A stretch of 64,000 nucleotides of DNA from an uncultured Trueperaceae bacterium (lineage in GTDB: Bacteria; Deinococcota; Deinococci; Deinococcales; Trueperaceae). The first letter of the stretch is position 1. Each line of letters opens with the position of its first letter. The DNA lies in assembly GCA_937873495.1 (NCBI GenBank), contig CALMXZ010000002.1, positions 62,001 to 126,000 of the forward strand, written 5' to 3'. The translations under genes were made by a program, and so were the position numbers. The notes beneath the pieces were generated by a model. It saw only the letters and a list, made by a program, of their open reading frames with translations. It ran no database searches and was not told the origin of the DNA. Below are positions 47,353 to 55,968 of this stretch, piece after piece.

Positions 47353-47388
47353 CCGGCTAAGGAGTTCGGGGACGCGCCCTCCCGAGGC
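47353..47388. repeat. 36-bp direct repeat, copy 2
   Basis: Second copy, differing at two positions (A to G). It lies 12 bases beyond the yigZ stop. The pair may be downstream processing or regulatory signals, or a remnant of an interspersed repeat family. Confidence 0.85.
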
Positions 47389-47399
47389 GGCTTCGCGCC

Positions 47400-48014
47400 T
47401 CAGACGCCCTCCACCGTGGCCGCGCCGTTCGTGGCCTCCATGAGCCGGGCCTCCAGCGCGGCCACGGCGGAGGCAGGCACGTCGACCTCGACGGTCATCC
47501 CGCTCGCGCTGAAGCTAGGCGCGCCCCTGATCAGCGAGCTGAAGGCCGCCATCCTGCCGAGCTCGTCAAGGAGCCGCAGCGCCACGTCCATGTTCGCGAA
47601 GGGTACCGACACCCGCACGCCGGCGCGGTCGAGGACCTCGCGCACGCCGGCCAGGTCGAGCGCCTTCGCCAGCGTGCCGGAGTACGCCCGCACGAGGCCG
47701 CCGGCGCCGAGCTTCTTGCCGCCGTAGTAACGGACGACCACCCCTCCGACGTGATCGAGACCGCGCTTGAGCACTACCTCGAGCATGGGTCTGCCCGCCG
47801 TGCCGCCCGGCTCGCCGTCGTCGGAGAAGCGCTGGGCGGGCCCCACGCGGAACGCCCAGCAGTGATGCGTAGCGTCGGGGTGATCGTCCCTGATGCTCGC
47901 TAGCCGGCCGAGGGCCGCCTCGGGCGAGTCGGCTTCGAACACGAACGCGATGAAGCGCGAGCCCTGGATGCTCTGCTCGAGGCTCGCCGCGCCCGCGACC
48001 GTGACGTACGCCAT
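47400..48014 (-). CDS. yigZ: YigZ/IMPACT family protein
   Basis: The 204-residue protein matches the UPF0029/IMPACT family: SIQGSRFIAFVFEADSPEAALGRLASIRDDHPDATHHCWAFRVG, SDDGEPGGTAGRPMLEVV and VVVRYYGGKKLGAGGLVRAYSG, followed by a C-terminal EF-G-domain-V-like half. Bacterial function is uncertain, possibly ribosome or tRNA related; eukaryotic IMPACT regulates GCN2. ATG at 48014, with a TACAGT hexamer 5 bases upstream. Confidence 0.92.
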   Translation of the reverse strand: MAYVTVAGAASLEQSIQGSRFIAFVFEADSPEAALGRLASIRDDHPDATHHCWAFRVGPAQRFSDDGEPGGTAGRPMLEVVLKRGLDHVGGVVVRYYGGKKLGAGGLVRAYSGTLAKALDLAGVREVLDRAGVRVSVPFANMDVALRLLDELGRMAAFSSLIRGAPSFSASGMTVEVDVPASAVAALEARLMEATNGAATVEGV

Positions 48015-48298
48015 GCCGGACTGTACCGTGGGTGCGTCCCGACCCCGTTCAGTGCGTGCTAGACTCGCCCGCATGAGCGCACGCGGCTACTCATCGGCCC
48101 GGGGCGGCCGCATGCCGGTCGCCGCGAGAGGTGTGAGCGCAGTGTCGGTGGCCGCTCACGCGCCGCGATGTCGCGCCTCACTGTTCTGAGCGTCGAACCG
48201 TGCCATCGGCACGCGGACCGTACCTTCCCGATCAGTCCATCCACCCTCGTGGGCTCGCCTGAGAGCCGTTCGAGGCGTTACTCGAAGGAGTAAGCGTT

Positions 48299-49723
48299 AT
48301 GGCGCTCGAGTTCTACAACACTCTCACGCGCGAGAAAGAGCCGTTCGAGCCCGTCGTGCCCGGTCACGTCGGCATCTACATGTGCGGTCCGACCGTCTAT
48401 TCCGACCCGCACCTCGGTCATGCCCGCGGCCCCGTCGTGTTCGACGTGCTGCGCAACTGGCTGGAGCACGAAGGGTTCGTCGTGAGGCTCGTGACGAACG
48501 TGACGGACGTCGGCCACCTCGTCGACGACGCCGACGACGGCGAGGACAAGCTGGCCCGGCGAGCGCAGATCGAGCGTCTCGAGCCGATGGAGGTCGCGGA
48601 GAAGTACTTCTGGGCCTACTTCGAGGCCATGGCCGCCATGCGCGTCAGGCGTCCGAGCATCGTGCCGCGCGCGTCCGGGCACATCATCGAGCAGCAGGAG
48701 CTGACCGAGGAGCTCGTCGCGAGGGGCTTCGCCTACGAGAAGGACGGCAGCGTCTACTTCGACGTCTCCGCCTGGCACGAGTACGGCCGCCTCTCGGGCC
48801 GCGACCCGGCCCATCAGATCGAGGGCACCCGGGTCGAGGTCAGGTCGGAGAAGGACGACCCGCGCGACTTCGCCCTGTGGAAGCGGGCGGAGGGCGGACA
48901 CATCATGCGGTGGCCCAGCCCGTGGGGCGAGGGTTTCCCCGGTTGGCACATCGAGTGCTCCGCGATGAGCACCAAGTACCTTGGCGACGAGTTCGACATC
49001 CACGGCGGCGGCCTCGACCTCGTGTTCCCCCACCACGAGGCGGAGCTGGCCCAGGCGCAGGCGGCGGGCAAGCCGTTCGCGCGCGTATGGCTGCACTGGA
49101 ACATGATCACGCTTCAGGGCGAGAAGATGGCGAAGTCGAAGGGGCACTTCGTCACTTTGGCGGACCTGTTCGAGGCGTACGACCCGCTCATCATCCGCTT
49201 CCACCTGCTTCGCTCCCACTACCGGAGCACGTCGGACTTCAGTGAGGACGGCATCCGTTCGTCCGCCCAGGGCTTGAAGCGGCTGAGCGAGACCTACAAG
49301 GCGTTGCTCGAGGGCGCTTCTGGCTCCGAGCGCGACGACCGACCCTTCGTGGAGTACCGCGCCCGGTTCGCGGCCGCCATGAACGACGACCTCAACACCC
49401 CGCAGGCCATCGCCGTGCTGTTCGACCTGGCTAGGGCCGCCAACAAGGAGCTGGAGGACGGCGCGGCCGGCGCCTACCGCCTTGGCGCGGCGGCGGTGCT
49501 CGATGAGCTGCTCGCCGGTGTGCTCGGCGTTCCCCTGCTCGAGCAGGACGCCTCGGCGGCCGGCCGGGTCTTGGACGGCGCCATGGAGCTCCTGTTGGAG
49601 GAGCGCCAGCGCTCGCGCGATCGTCGCGACTTCGCCCGCGCCGACACGCTGCGCGACCGGCTCGCGGAGCTGGGCGTGAGCATCGACGACACCGCCGAAG
49701 GCAGCCGGTGGCGCCTCGAGTGA
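48299..49723 (+). CDS. cysS: cysteinyl-tRNA synthetase
   Basis: The 474-residue class I synthetase has the zinc cysteine and HIGH region ([17 protein letters not shown]), the zinc/cysteine motif [24 protein letters not shown], and the signature loop [12 protein letters not shown], where KMSKS reads KMAKS. The C-terminal anticodon-binding helices follow ([17 protein letters not shown]). GAAGGAG precedes the start. The 284-base region upstream contains a CGTGCC/GGCACG hairpin near 48198 and no recognised T-box. A dprA gene follows. Confidence 0.95.
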   Translation: MALEFYNTLTREKEPFEPVVPGHVGIYMCGPTVYSDPHLGHARGPVVFDVLRNWLEHEGFVVRLVTNVTDVGHLVDDADDGEDKLARRAQIERLEPMEVAEKYFWAYFEAMAAMRVRRPSIVPRASGHIIEQQELTEELVARGFAYEKDGSVYFDVSAWHEYGRLSGRDPAHQIEGTRVEVRSEKDDPRDFALWKRAEGGHIMRWPSPWGEGFPGWHIECSAMSTKYLGDEFDIHGGGLDLVFPHHEAELAQAQAAGKPFARVWLHWNMITLQGEKMAKSKGHFVTLADLFEAYDPLIIRFHLLRSHYRSTSDFSEDGIRSSAQGLKRLSETYKALLEGASGSERDDRPFVEYRARFAAAMNDDLNTPQAIAVLFDLARAANKELEDGAAGAYRLGAAAVLDELLAGVLGVPLLEQDASAAGRVLDGAMELLLEERQRSRDRRDFARADTLRDRLAELGVSIDDTAEGSRWRLE

Positions 49724-49790
49724 GGTCGCCGCGGCAGCGGGGTCGGTAGGGGGCACGCGACCCGTACCGGCTAGGCAGCGAACCCGAGAC

Positions 49791-49838
49791 CACGCTCATG
49801 GGCCCGGCGGCGCGAAGCATGCTGGGCCCATGAGCGTG
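49791..49838 (+). promoter_or_regulatory. hairpin overlapping the dprA start codon
   Basis: CACGCTCATGGGCCC at 49791-49805 pairs perfectly with GGGCCCATGAGCGTG at 49824-49838, and two to three further pairs extend towards an 18-base interior. The right arm contains the dprA ATG at 49830, so in RNA the start codon would be locked in a 15-bp stem. No Shine-Dalgarno is visible. This could damp translation or serve as the cysS 3' end. Confidence 0.65.
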
Positions 49839-51035
49839 TCGGTGCTACCCGCGGACGAGCTCGCCGCGCACTACCTGGCGGCGCAGGCCACGCCGGGCGT
49901 GGGACCGGCGCGCCTCAGAGCCATCACCGATGCCTACGGCGGCATGGCGGGGGTCGTGAGCGGCGTACCGCCCGCCCCGGAGCGGGTCGACGCCCGGTCC
50001 TCGCATCTCGCCCACGTCGTGCTCGCGTCGTTGCCGGCTTCCCTGCCCCGCGCGCGCCGCGAGATCGCCGAGGCGCGCGCGGCCGGCCTGCGGGTCGCGT
50101 GTTGGGAGGACGCCGGTTACCCACCGGCGCTGCTGGAGGACGAGCGCGGCGCCCCGCCCGTGCTCTTCGTCGCCGGCGAGATCCCGGCCCAGGTCATGCT
50201 GCCCTCGCAGCAGCTGGCGAGCTGCGCCCTGGTCGGCACACGCAAGGCCTCACAGCCCGCGCTCGCGCTGGCCCGCGACCTGGCGCGCTCGGCGGCGCGC
50301 CACGGCCTCGTGGTCGTCTCCGGCCTGGCGCTCGGGATAGATTCGGCGGCCCACGAAGGCGCGTTGGAGGTGCCCGCCGGTTCCGGCGCCACGATGGCCG
50401 TGCTTGGCGGCGGGCACGGCCGGCTCCATCCGGCCGGCAACCGCGGTCTGGTGGAGCGCATCCTGCGCCACGGCGGCGCGGTCCTCTCGGAGTGGCCCCC
50501 GGCGGTCAACCCGCAGCCGCACCACTTCCTGCGCCGCAACCGTCTCATCGCCTGCCTGGCGCGGGTCGTCGGCGTAGTGGAGGCCGGCGTCCCGTCGGGG
50601 GCGCTCAACACGGCCAGCCATGCCGCGGAGCTCGGCAGGACGGTGCTCGCCGTTCCCGGCCGCCCGCAGGACGTGCGCAACCGAGGGGCGCTCGAGCTGC
50701 TCCGGGAGGGCGCGACCCCGTTGATAGACGCCAGCGACCTCCTGCACCACTTCGGCCTTAGCAGCGCAGAGACGCCGCGCGCCGAGCTTCGTGAGCGCGG
50801 CGTTGCGGCGCCCGGAGCGGCGGGCGTGAGCGGCGTCCCGGGCGGGTCGGCCGACCTGGCGAACGCAGCCGTCGCCAATCTCGCGGACGCCTTCAGGGGC
50901 GGCGAGGCGACGGTGGACCAGCTCGGCCTGGCGACCGGTCTCCCCGCGTCCGAGCTGCTAGCGTCCTTGGCCCTCCTCGAACTCGAGGGGCGCGTGGCGG
51001 CCACGGGCGGTGGGCGGTACCGCTGGCGCGGTTGA
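49830..51035 (+). CDS. dprA: DNA-processing protein DprA (Smf)
   Basis: The 401-residue protein protects incoming single-stranded DNA and loads RecA in natural transformation. It has an N-terminal helix-hairpin-helix/SAM region (QATPGVGPARLRAITDAYGG), the Rossmann core with VGTRKASQPALALARDLA, HGLVVVSGLALGIDSAAHEGAL, AVLGGGHGRLHP, FLRRNRLIACLARVVGVVEAG and GALNTASHAAELGRTVLAVPG. A C-terminal winged helix follows a 60-residue linker. The core carries an FLRRNR version of the usual F(P)xRNRxI motif. GTG at 49836 is an alternative start outside the loop centre. Confidence 0.93.
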   Translation: MSVSVLPADELAAHYLAAQATPGVGPARLRAITDAYGGMAGVVSGVPPAPERVDARSSHLAHVVLASLPASLPRARREIAEARAAGLRVACWEDAGYPPALLEDERGAPPVLFVAGEIPAQVMLPSQQLASCALVGTRKASQPALALARDLARSAARHGLVVVSGLALGIDSAAHEGALEVPAGSGATMAVLGGGHGRLHPAGNRGLVERILRHGGAVLSEWPPAVNPQPHHFLRRNRLIACLARVVGVVEAGVPSGALNTASHAAELGRTVLAVPGRPQDVRNRGALELLREGATPLIDASDLLHHFGLSSAETPRAELRERGVAAPGAAGVSGVPGGSADLANAAVANLADAFRGGEATVDQLGLATGLPASELLASLALLELEGRVAATGGGRYRWRG

Positions 51036-51099
51036 GGAGGGCGTGGTTCGGCGCGCGCCGCACCGTCCTTCGGTCGGCGCTCGGCGGGACGAAGCTCTG

Positions 51100-51128
51100 T
51101 GGACACGGGAGCGGCGGGTGGCTATCCT
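51100..51128 (+). promoter_or_regulatory. promoter of the maltose-type operon
   Basis: TGGACA at 51100-51105 and TATCCT at 51123-51128 are separated by exactly 17 bases. The leader to the GTG at 51211 is about 76 bases and can form a GAGACGG/CCGTCTC stem around 51146-51172. No LacI-type operator is evident here. Confidence 0.65.
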
Positions 51129-51210
51129 GGTGCCGCGTATGTCACGAGACGGGGGTCGAAAGCTCCGCCGTCTCCTGGTGGTATGGCCGATGCGGCCGGA
51201 AGGAGTAAGT

Positions 51211-52398
51211 GTGAAGAAGTACCTGGTGTTCCTGGGGATCGTGGCGTTGAGCCTCGGGATGGCTAGTGCCCAGACCCTCAAGGTCTGGACGACGTGGCAG
51301 GATCAGACCCTCGACTGGCTTCGCTCGGAAGCCGCCAGCTTCACGGCGGCCTTCGGCGTTGACGTCGAGCTCGTGCGGCTCGACGTCAACGAGCTCAAGC
51401 AGCAGGCCCTCCTCGCGGCTCCGCAGGGCGAGGCAGGCGACGTCTTCGCGGGCGTCCCCCACGACCAGATCGGTGAGATGGCCGTCGGCGGCATCCTGCT
51501 CGACATGAGCAGCTTCGCCACCGCCTCTTACCTGTCCGACCTCAGCGAGCAGGCCCGCCTCGGTTACACGTTCGCAGGCAAGCTCTTCGGCCTGCCGATG
51601 TACGTCGAGGGTCCGGCGCTCATCGTCAACGACGACCTCGTCCCGAGCGTCCCGGCCACCTACGAAGAGACGATGGCGCTCGCCGAGCGGCTCACCACGG
51701 CCGACACCTTCGGCTTCATGTTCGACATCCCCAACTTCTACTTCAGCTACGGCTGGCTCCACACCTTCGGCGGCTACGTGTTCGGCCGCGACGCCACCGG
51801 CTCGCTCGATGCCAGCGACGTCGGTCTCGCCAACGAGGGCGCGATCAAGGGCGGCGAGGCGCTCGCCGCGCTGCGCTACGACCTCGGCCTGATCCCGTCC
51901 GGCACGAACTACGACGTCGCGAACGGCCTGTTCGTCGACGGCGCGCTCGCCATGATCTACACCGGCCCGTGGGCGATCAGCCAGTACCAGGACGCCGGCC
52001 TGAACGTGAGCGTCCACCCCGTTCCGCCGCTCGCGGACGGCACGCCGTTCTCCGGCTTCATGGGCGTTCAGGGCGTGCTCGTGAACTCGTTCACGAGCCT
52101 CAAGGTCGAGGCTGCCAACTTCGCCAAGTGGCTCTCCCGCAAGGACGCCCAGGTGTCGATGGCCAAGCTCTCCGGCCGCATCCCCGCCAGCGTCTCAGCG
52201 CTCGACGAGGTCATGGACGATCCCATCATCGCCGGCTTCGGCGCCGCGCTCCTCCACTCGGAGCCGATGCCCAACATCCCGGCCATGGGCGCCGTGTGGG
52301 CCCCGATGGGCAACGCCCTCACCGTCCTGACGGAAGACGCCTCGGCGGACGTGGCGACCGTCCTCCAGCAGGCGGTAAACGAGATCCAGGGCCAGTGA
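51211..52398 (+). CDS. malE: maltose/maltodextrin-type ABC solute-binding protein
   Basis: The 395-residue protein has a signal peptide (KKYLVFLGIVALSLGMASAQ) and a MalE-like SBP_bac_1 fold: LKVWTTWQDQTLDWLRSEAASFTAAFGVDVEL, GEAGDVFAGVPHDQIGEMAVGGIL, FTFGGYVF-like TFGGYVFGRDA and ALAMIYTGPWAISQYQDAGLNV. The order malE-malF-malG and the large MalF loop support an alpha-glucoside or maltodextrin substrate. GTG start with AAGGAG 5 bases upstream; the frame is open further up to 51139 but without a ribosome site. A stem-loop separates it from malF. Confidence 0.88.
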   Translation: MKKYLVFLGIVALSLGMASAQTLKVWTTWQDQTLDWLRSEAASFTAAFGVDVELVRLDVNELKQQALLAAPQGEAGDVFAGVPHDQIGEMAVGGILLDMSSFATASYLSDLSEQARLGYTFAGKLFGLPMYVEGPALIVNDDLVPSVPATYEETMALAERLTTADTFGFMFDIPNFYFSYGWLHTFGGYVFGRDATGSLDASDVGLANEGAIKGGEALAALRYDLGLIPSGTNYDVANGLFVDGALAMIYTGPWAISQYQDAGLNVSVHPVPPLADGTPFSGFMGVQGVLVNSFTSLKVEAANFAKWLSRKDAQVSMAKLSGRIPASVSALDEVMDDPIIAGFGAALLHSEPMPNIPAMGAVWAPMGNALTVLTEDASADVATVLQQAVNEIQGQ

Positions 52399-52488
52399 GC
52401 CCCGGCCCGCGTGCGCCCGGCTCCCGGTCCGGTCGCGAGACCGGCCGCGGGCCTGGCACGCGGGCACGCCCGCTATAGGTGACGACCT

Positions 52489-52516
52489 CGGCTAGGAGCC
52501 ATCCGACTCCTAGCCG
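52489..52516 (+). terminator. malE-malF intercistronic stem-loop
   Basis: CGGCTAGGAG at 52489-52498 pairs perfectly with CTCCTAGCCG at 52507-52516 across an 8-base loop. No T-run follows. A position between malE and malF is where E. coli carries stabilising palindromes that keep malE mRNA more abundant than malF mRNA. Confidence 0.6.
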
Positions 52517-52540
52517 ACTGCTTAGGGTGAGCAACGGACC

Positions 52541-54154
52541 ATGGATATCTCTCGCTCGGTCAAGGACCATCTGCCCCGCAGCCGCACTACGGTCGGCGGT
52601 CTGGCCAAGTCGCTCGGCCTGCTGACGGCGGCGCTGTTCCTCGCCACCCTGGTCGGCTTCCTCGGAGCAACGCTGCTCCGGCTCATCGCCCCGGGAGCCC
52701 CCGCCTACGCCGGAATACCCATCGCGGCGGTGGCCCTGGTGCTCATGCTGCGCTACCTGGCGCGGCGCTTCGACTGGCTCATCCCCTGGTACTACCTGCT
52801 CCCCGCGATCGTCTTCCTCCTGACCTTCACCGTCTTCCCCGTCGTCCTGACGGTGTTCCTCGCCTTCACGGACTATGCGGGCATCAGGAACGGCGAGCTG
52901 AACATCAGCAGCGAGACGGAGATCGTGGCGGTTGACGGCGTGAACCTGACCATCGCCGACCCGGCCACCTTGGACTGCGTCGACCTGCGCGACGGCTGCA
53001 ACGGCGTACGGGCCGTCGTGTACGCGAGCGGCATGGAGACCGTCGCCGCCGAATCCATCACGGGCACGCAGCTGGTCATGGCCGGTCAGCTCCCGGCCGG
53101 TCGGGACGTCATCGGCGTCGAACTCGACCTCCCCGACCTCGGCTTCCCCGTCAGCTTGCGGGTGACGAGCGTCGACGGCAACGTGCTCACCCTCGAGCGC
53201 GCGCCGCCCTTCCCGCCCGACCTGACGGACGTGCGCGTCCAGCTGGACCGCGCCGCCATCTCGCGCGTGGTCGTGGCGGAGGCGGGCGACCGCCTGACGC
53301 TCGACGAGCCGTTGCCAGAGGGTCTCGAGGCGAGCGCCATCGCCCGCTACAACGACTTCGGCTTCGTCGGCCTGCGCAACTTCAGACGCGTCATCGCCTC
53401 GGCGCCACGCGCCCTCATCCCCGTCTTCCTCTGGAACGTATCTTTCGGCTTCCTAACAGTGCTCATCAACACCGCGGTAGGCGTGCTCATCGCCGTCTTG
53501 CTCAACAACAAGGCCCTGCGGTTCAGGAACCTCTACCGGACGCTCCTCATCGTGCCGTGGGCCCTGCCGAGCGTCATCACCATCCAGGTGTGGCGCGGCT
53601 TCCTCAACCAGAACTTCGGCGCCATCAACCGTGTCCTCGCGCTTCTCGACATCTCCCCCGCCCCGATCAACTGGCTGGCCGGCGACCCGACCGCGGCTCG
53701 CGCGGCCATCCTGGTCGTCAACCTATGGCTGGGGCTGCCGTTCATCATGACCGCCACGCTCGGCGCGCTCTCGGCGATCCCGGACGAGATCTACGAGGCG
53801 GCGCGCATCGACGGCGCCAACGTCTGGCAGGGGTTCTGGAACGTGACGGGGCCGCTGCTGCGCACCGCCCTCATCCCCATCACCCTGAGCAGTTTCGCGT
53901 TCAACTTCAACAACTTCAACGTCGTCTTCCTGCTGACGGACGGCGGACCGCCAGTGAGCTGGGGCACCGCGACCGCCAGGGGCACGGACATCCTCATCAG
54001 TTGGGCGTACAACGAGGCGTTCCGCAGCCAGGGCGGTTACGCCTACGGCTTCGGCTCGGCCATCTCCCTCCTGATCTTCGTCATAACGCTGGCCGTCAGC
54101 CTCATGAACTTCAAGGTGACGGGCGCGCTCAAGGAAGAGGGCGCGCGAGCATGA
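52541..54154 (+). CDS. malF: maltose-type ABC transporter permease MalF
   Basis: The 537-residue permease has eight predicted helices and a large periplasmic domain between helix 3 and 4 (about residues 115-270, beta-rich, with a CVDLRDGC cysteine pair), equivalent to the MalF P2 loop that docks MalE. The EAA loop reads EIYEAARIDGANVWQGFWNVTGPLLR. NNFNVVFLLTDGGPP is a family motif. Its stop overlaps malG (ATGA). The ATPase MalK is absent from the window. Confidence 0.92.
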   Translation: MDISRSVKDHLPRSRTTVGGLAKSLGLLTAALFLATLVGFLGATLLRLIAPGAPAYAGIPIAAVALVLMLRYLARRFDWLIPWYYLLPAIVFLLTFTVFPVVLTVFLAFTDYAGIRNGELNISSETEIVAVDGVNLTIADPATLDCVDLRDGCNGVRAVVYASGMETVAAESITGTQLVMAGQLPAGRDVIGVELDLPDLGFPVSLRVTSVDGNVLTLERAPPFPPDLTDVRVQLDRAAISRVVVAEAGDRLTLDEPLPEGLEASAIARYNDFGFVGLRNFRRVIASAPRALIPVFLWNVSFGFLTVLINTAVGVLIAVLLNNKALRFRNLYRTLLIVPWALPSVITIQVWRGFLNQNFGAINRVLALLDISPAPINWLAGDPTAARAAILVVNLWLGLPFIMTATLGALSAIPDEIYEAARIDGANVWQGFWNVTGPLLRTALIPITLSSFAFNFNNFNVVFLLTDGGPPVSWGTATARGTDILISWAYNEAFRSQGGYAYGFGSAISLLIFVITLAVSLMNFKVTGALKEEGARA

Positions 54155-55479
54155 CGCGCGGCACAAGGCGCCACTACCTGAGCATGGCCGCCCTCGTGAT
54201 CGTGGTTGTCGGCGGCATCGCGCTCCTCTTCGCGACCGCTCCCGAGCCGATCGTCCGCGACCGCATGCTCGTGGTGCCCGGCGCCTGGCTGCGCTTCCTC
54301 GCGGCGTTCGCGCTCGCGGTCGCGGGCGTCGCCGGCACCGCTTACCTCTACGGCCTCGCGACGCGGCCGATGCGGGCGCCGAGGTACGCGGTCACGGCCG
54401 GCACCCACGTCTTCATCTGGCTCGTGATCGGCGCGGTGTTCTACCCGGTCGTCTACCTGCTCTCCGTGTCGCTCAACCGCAACGACACGCTCGCAGGCTC
54501 GCTGCCGAGCACCGGCAACCTCCTCGTGCGCGCCGGGGTGATGCCGAACCCTGCCGACTTCTCCACGTCACAGTTCGAGAAGATCGTCTCGCAGACGCAT
54601 ATGTACGGCTACCAGTGGCTGCTGGTCGGCGTCATGCTGCTGGCCGTCGCACTCCTCGTCGCTGGCTTCGCCCTGCCGCGCTTCGGCGTCAGCAGCGCGC
54701 GCGCCGACCGGCTCAGGGGTTACGCGGGTTGGGTCGTCTTCATCAGCGCCGCAGCGCTCGTGCTGTCCGTGCAGCCCGGGCAGTTCTACGGGGTCCGCGC
54801 GAGCGACGGCGCCAGGCTTCCCGCCAGCATCGGCGGCATGGTGCCCCTGTACATCCGCAACACGCTCCTCGTCTCAGGGGTCACGGGCGTCATGGCTGTC
54901 CTGCTCTCCACCACGGCGGGCTACGCCTTCTCGCGGCTGCGCTTCCAAGGGCGTTACGGCACGCTGCTCGCCTTCGTGTTCGTGCAGATGTTCCCGACGT
55001 TCATGGCGTTGGTCGCCATTTTCTACCTCATGAGTAGGCTCGACCTGCTCAACACGTTCACCGGCCTCATCCTCGCCTACTCCGGTGGCGCGATCGCGTT
55101 CTCGTCCTGGATCTTCAAGGGCTACCTGGACTCGCTCAGCCCCAGCCTCGAGGAGGCGGCGATGGTGGATGGGGCCACGCGGTGGGGGTCGTTCTGGCGG
55201 GTGATCCTGCCCATCAGCGTGCCCATGCTGCTGTTCATCTTCCTGCAGCAGTTCATAGGCACGTACAGCGAGTTCATCCTCGCCAACACCATCCTCGTCG
55301 GCCAGGACCTGTGGACGGTCGGGGTGGGGCTGCGCAACTTCTCCACCAACCAGTTCGCCACGCAGTGGGGAGCCATGGCCGCCGCCGCCGTGCTGGGGAG
55401 CGTTCCGATCCTGGTCATCTTCTACTCGTTCCAGAACGCCTTGACCGGCCAGTTCACCGCCGGGAGCGTGAAAGGCTGA
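54151..55479 (+). CDS. malG: maltose-type ABC transporter permease MalG
   Basis: The 442-residue permease is longer than typical MalG (about 280-300). An extra N-terminal helix pair and a periplasmic insertion around 110-170 (SLNRNDTLAGSLPSTGNLL) precede the core. The core shows YIRNTLLVSGVTGVMAVLLSTTAGYAFSRLRF and the EAA loop SLEEAAMVDGATRWGSFWRVILPISVPM. It ends ALTGQFTAGSVKG, a typical MalG terminus. ATGA overlap with malF. Confidence 0.92.
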   Translation: MTRGTRRHYLSMAALVIVVVGGIALLFATAPEPIVRDRMLVVPGAWLRFLAAFALAVAGVAGTAYLYGLATRPMRAPRYAVTAGTHVFIWLVIGAVFYPVVYLLSVSLNRNDTLAGSLPSTGNLLVRAGVMPNPADFSTSQFEKIVSQTHMYGYQWLLVGVMLLAVALLVAGFALPRFGVSSARADRLRGYAGWVVFISAAALVLSVQPGQFYGVRASDGARLPASIGGMVPLYIRNTLLVSGVTGVMAVLLSTTAGYAFSRLRFQGRYGTLLAFVFVQMFPTFMALVAIFYLMSRLDLLNTFTGLILAYSGGAIAFSSWIFKGYLDSLSPSLEEAAMVDGATRWGSFWRVILPISVPMLLFIFLQQFIGTYSEFILANTILVGQDLWTVGVGLRNFSTNQFATQWGAMAAAAVLGSVPILVIFYSFQNALTGQFTAGSVKG

Positions 55480-55965
55480 ATGGTAGACTCGTACATGGTT
55501 AGCGCTAACGAGAGCTTCGGCTACGGGACGCAGGTCTGTCTTGACGGCGCCTCGGCGGACCCGGGCGCGCTCGCGGACGTCGAGGGTGCCAGGCGCTTCG
55601 TCAGGGAGCTCGTCTCCGCCGTCGAGAACACGTGCCACGAGCTGACGGACGCCTCGGTGGTCATGGTTGACGCCGGGCCGGACGGCTACAGCGCGGCCCT
55701 GGTGGCGGGCGAGACGTCGGCCTCCCTGCACGTGTTCGTCGAGCTCAGAAGCGTGGCGTTGCAGCTCTTCTCCCCGCATAGCGTCCAGGCTGGCAACGTG
55801 ACCGAGCTCTTCCTCGCCGCCTTCCGGGTCGGTCGTTACCAGAGCGGCGTGCGCGGCAGGGGCCTGATCCTCCCCTCGGACCGCGCGCTCCTGACCCGCA
55901 TGCTGAGCGGCCAGCGTGACTACGCGAGGCTCAGGGTCCAGCCCGCCGAGCCCGTCACCCTCTAG
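55480..55965 (+). CDS. small protein resembling a degenerate AdoMet decarboxylase fold
   Basis: The 161-residue protein has the strand-helix pattern of S-adenosylmethionine decarboxylase proenzymes: RFVRELVSAVENTCHELTDASVVMVD, AGETSASLHVFVELRSVALQLFSPHSV and TELFLAAFRVGRYQSG. The self-cleaving ESH motif is replaced by TSASLH and the catalytic cysteine is not obvious, so decarboxylase activity is doubtful. The assignment is from pattern only. It begins at the ATG directly after the malG stop, with AAAGG upstream; ATG 55495 is an alternative. It sits between malG and glpK. Confidence 0.5.
   Translation: MVDSYMVSANESFGYGTQVCLDGASADPGALADVEGARRFVRELVSAVENTCHELTDASVVMVDAGPDGYSAALVAGETSASLHVFVELRSVALQLFSPHSVQAGNVTELFLAAFRVGRYQSGVRGRGLILPSDRALLTRMLSGQRDYARLRVQPAEPVTL
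55498..55509. promoter_or_regulatory. LacI-family operator-like palindrome
   Basis: GTTAGCGCTAAC is a perfect 12-bp palindrome centred on CG, the form of many LacI/GalR-family operators. It lies at the 5' end of the small gene before glpK, with a TAGACT hexamer at 55484-55489 just upstream that could be a -10. Confidence 0.4.
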
Positions 55966-55968
55966 AAC

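Noticed and set aside
48015-48298. A possible T-box or small gene upstream of cysS
   Set aside because: The short open frame there has no motif and no ribosome site, and T-box landmarks are missing.
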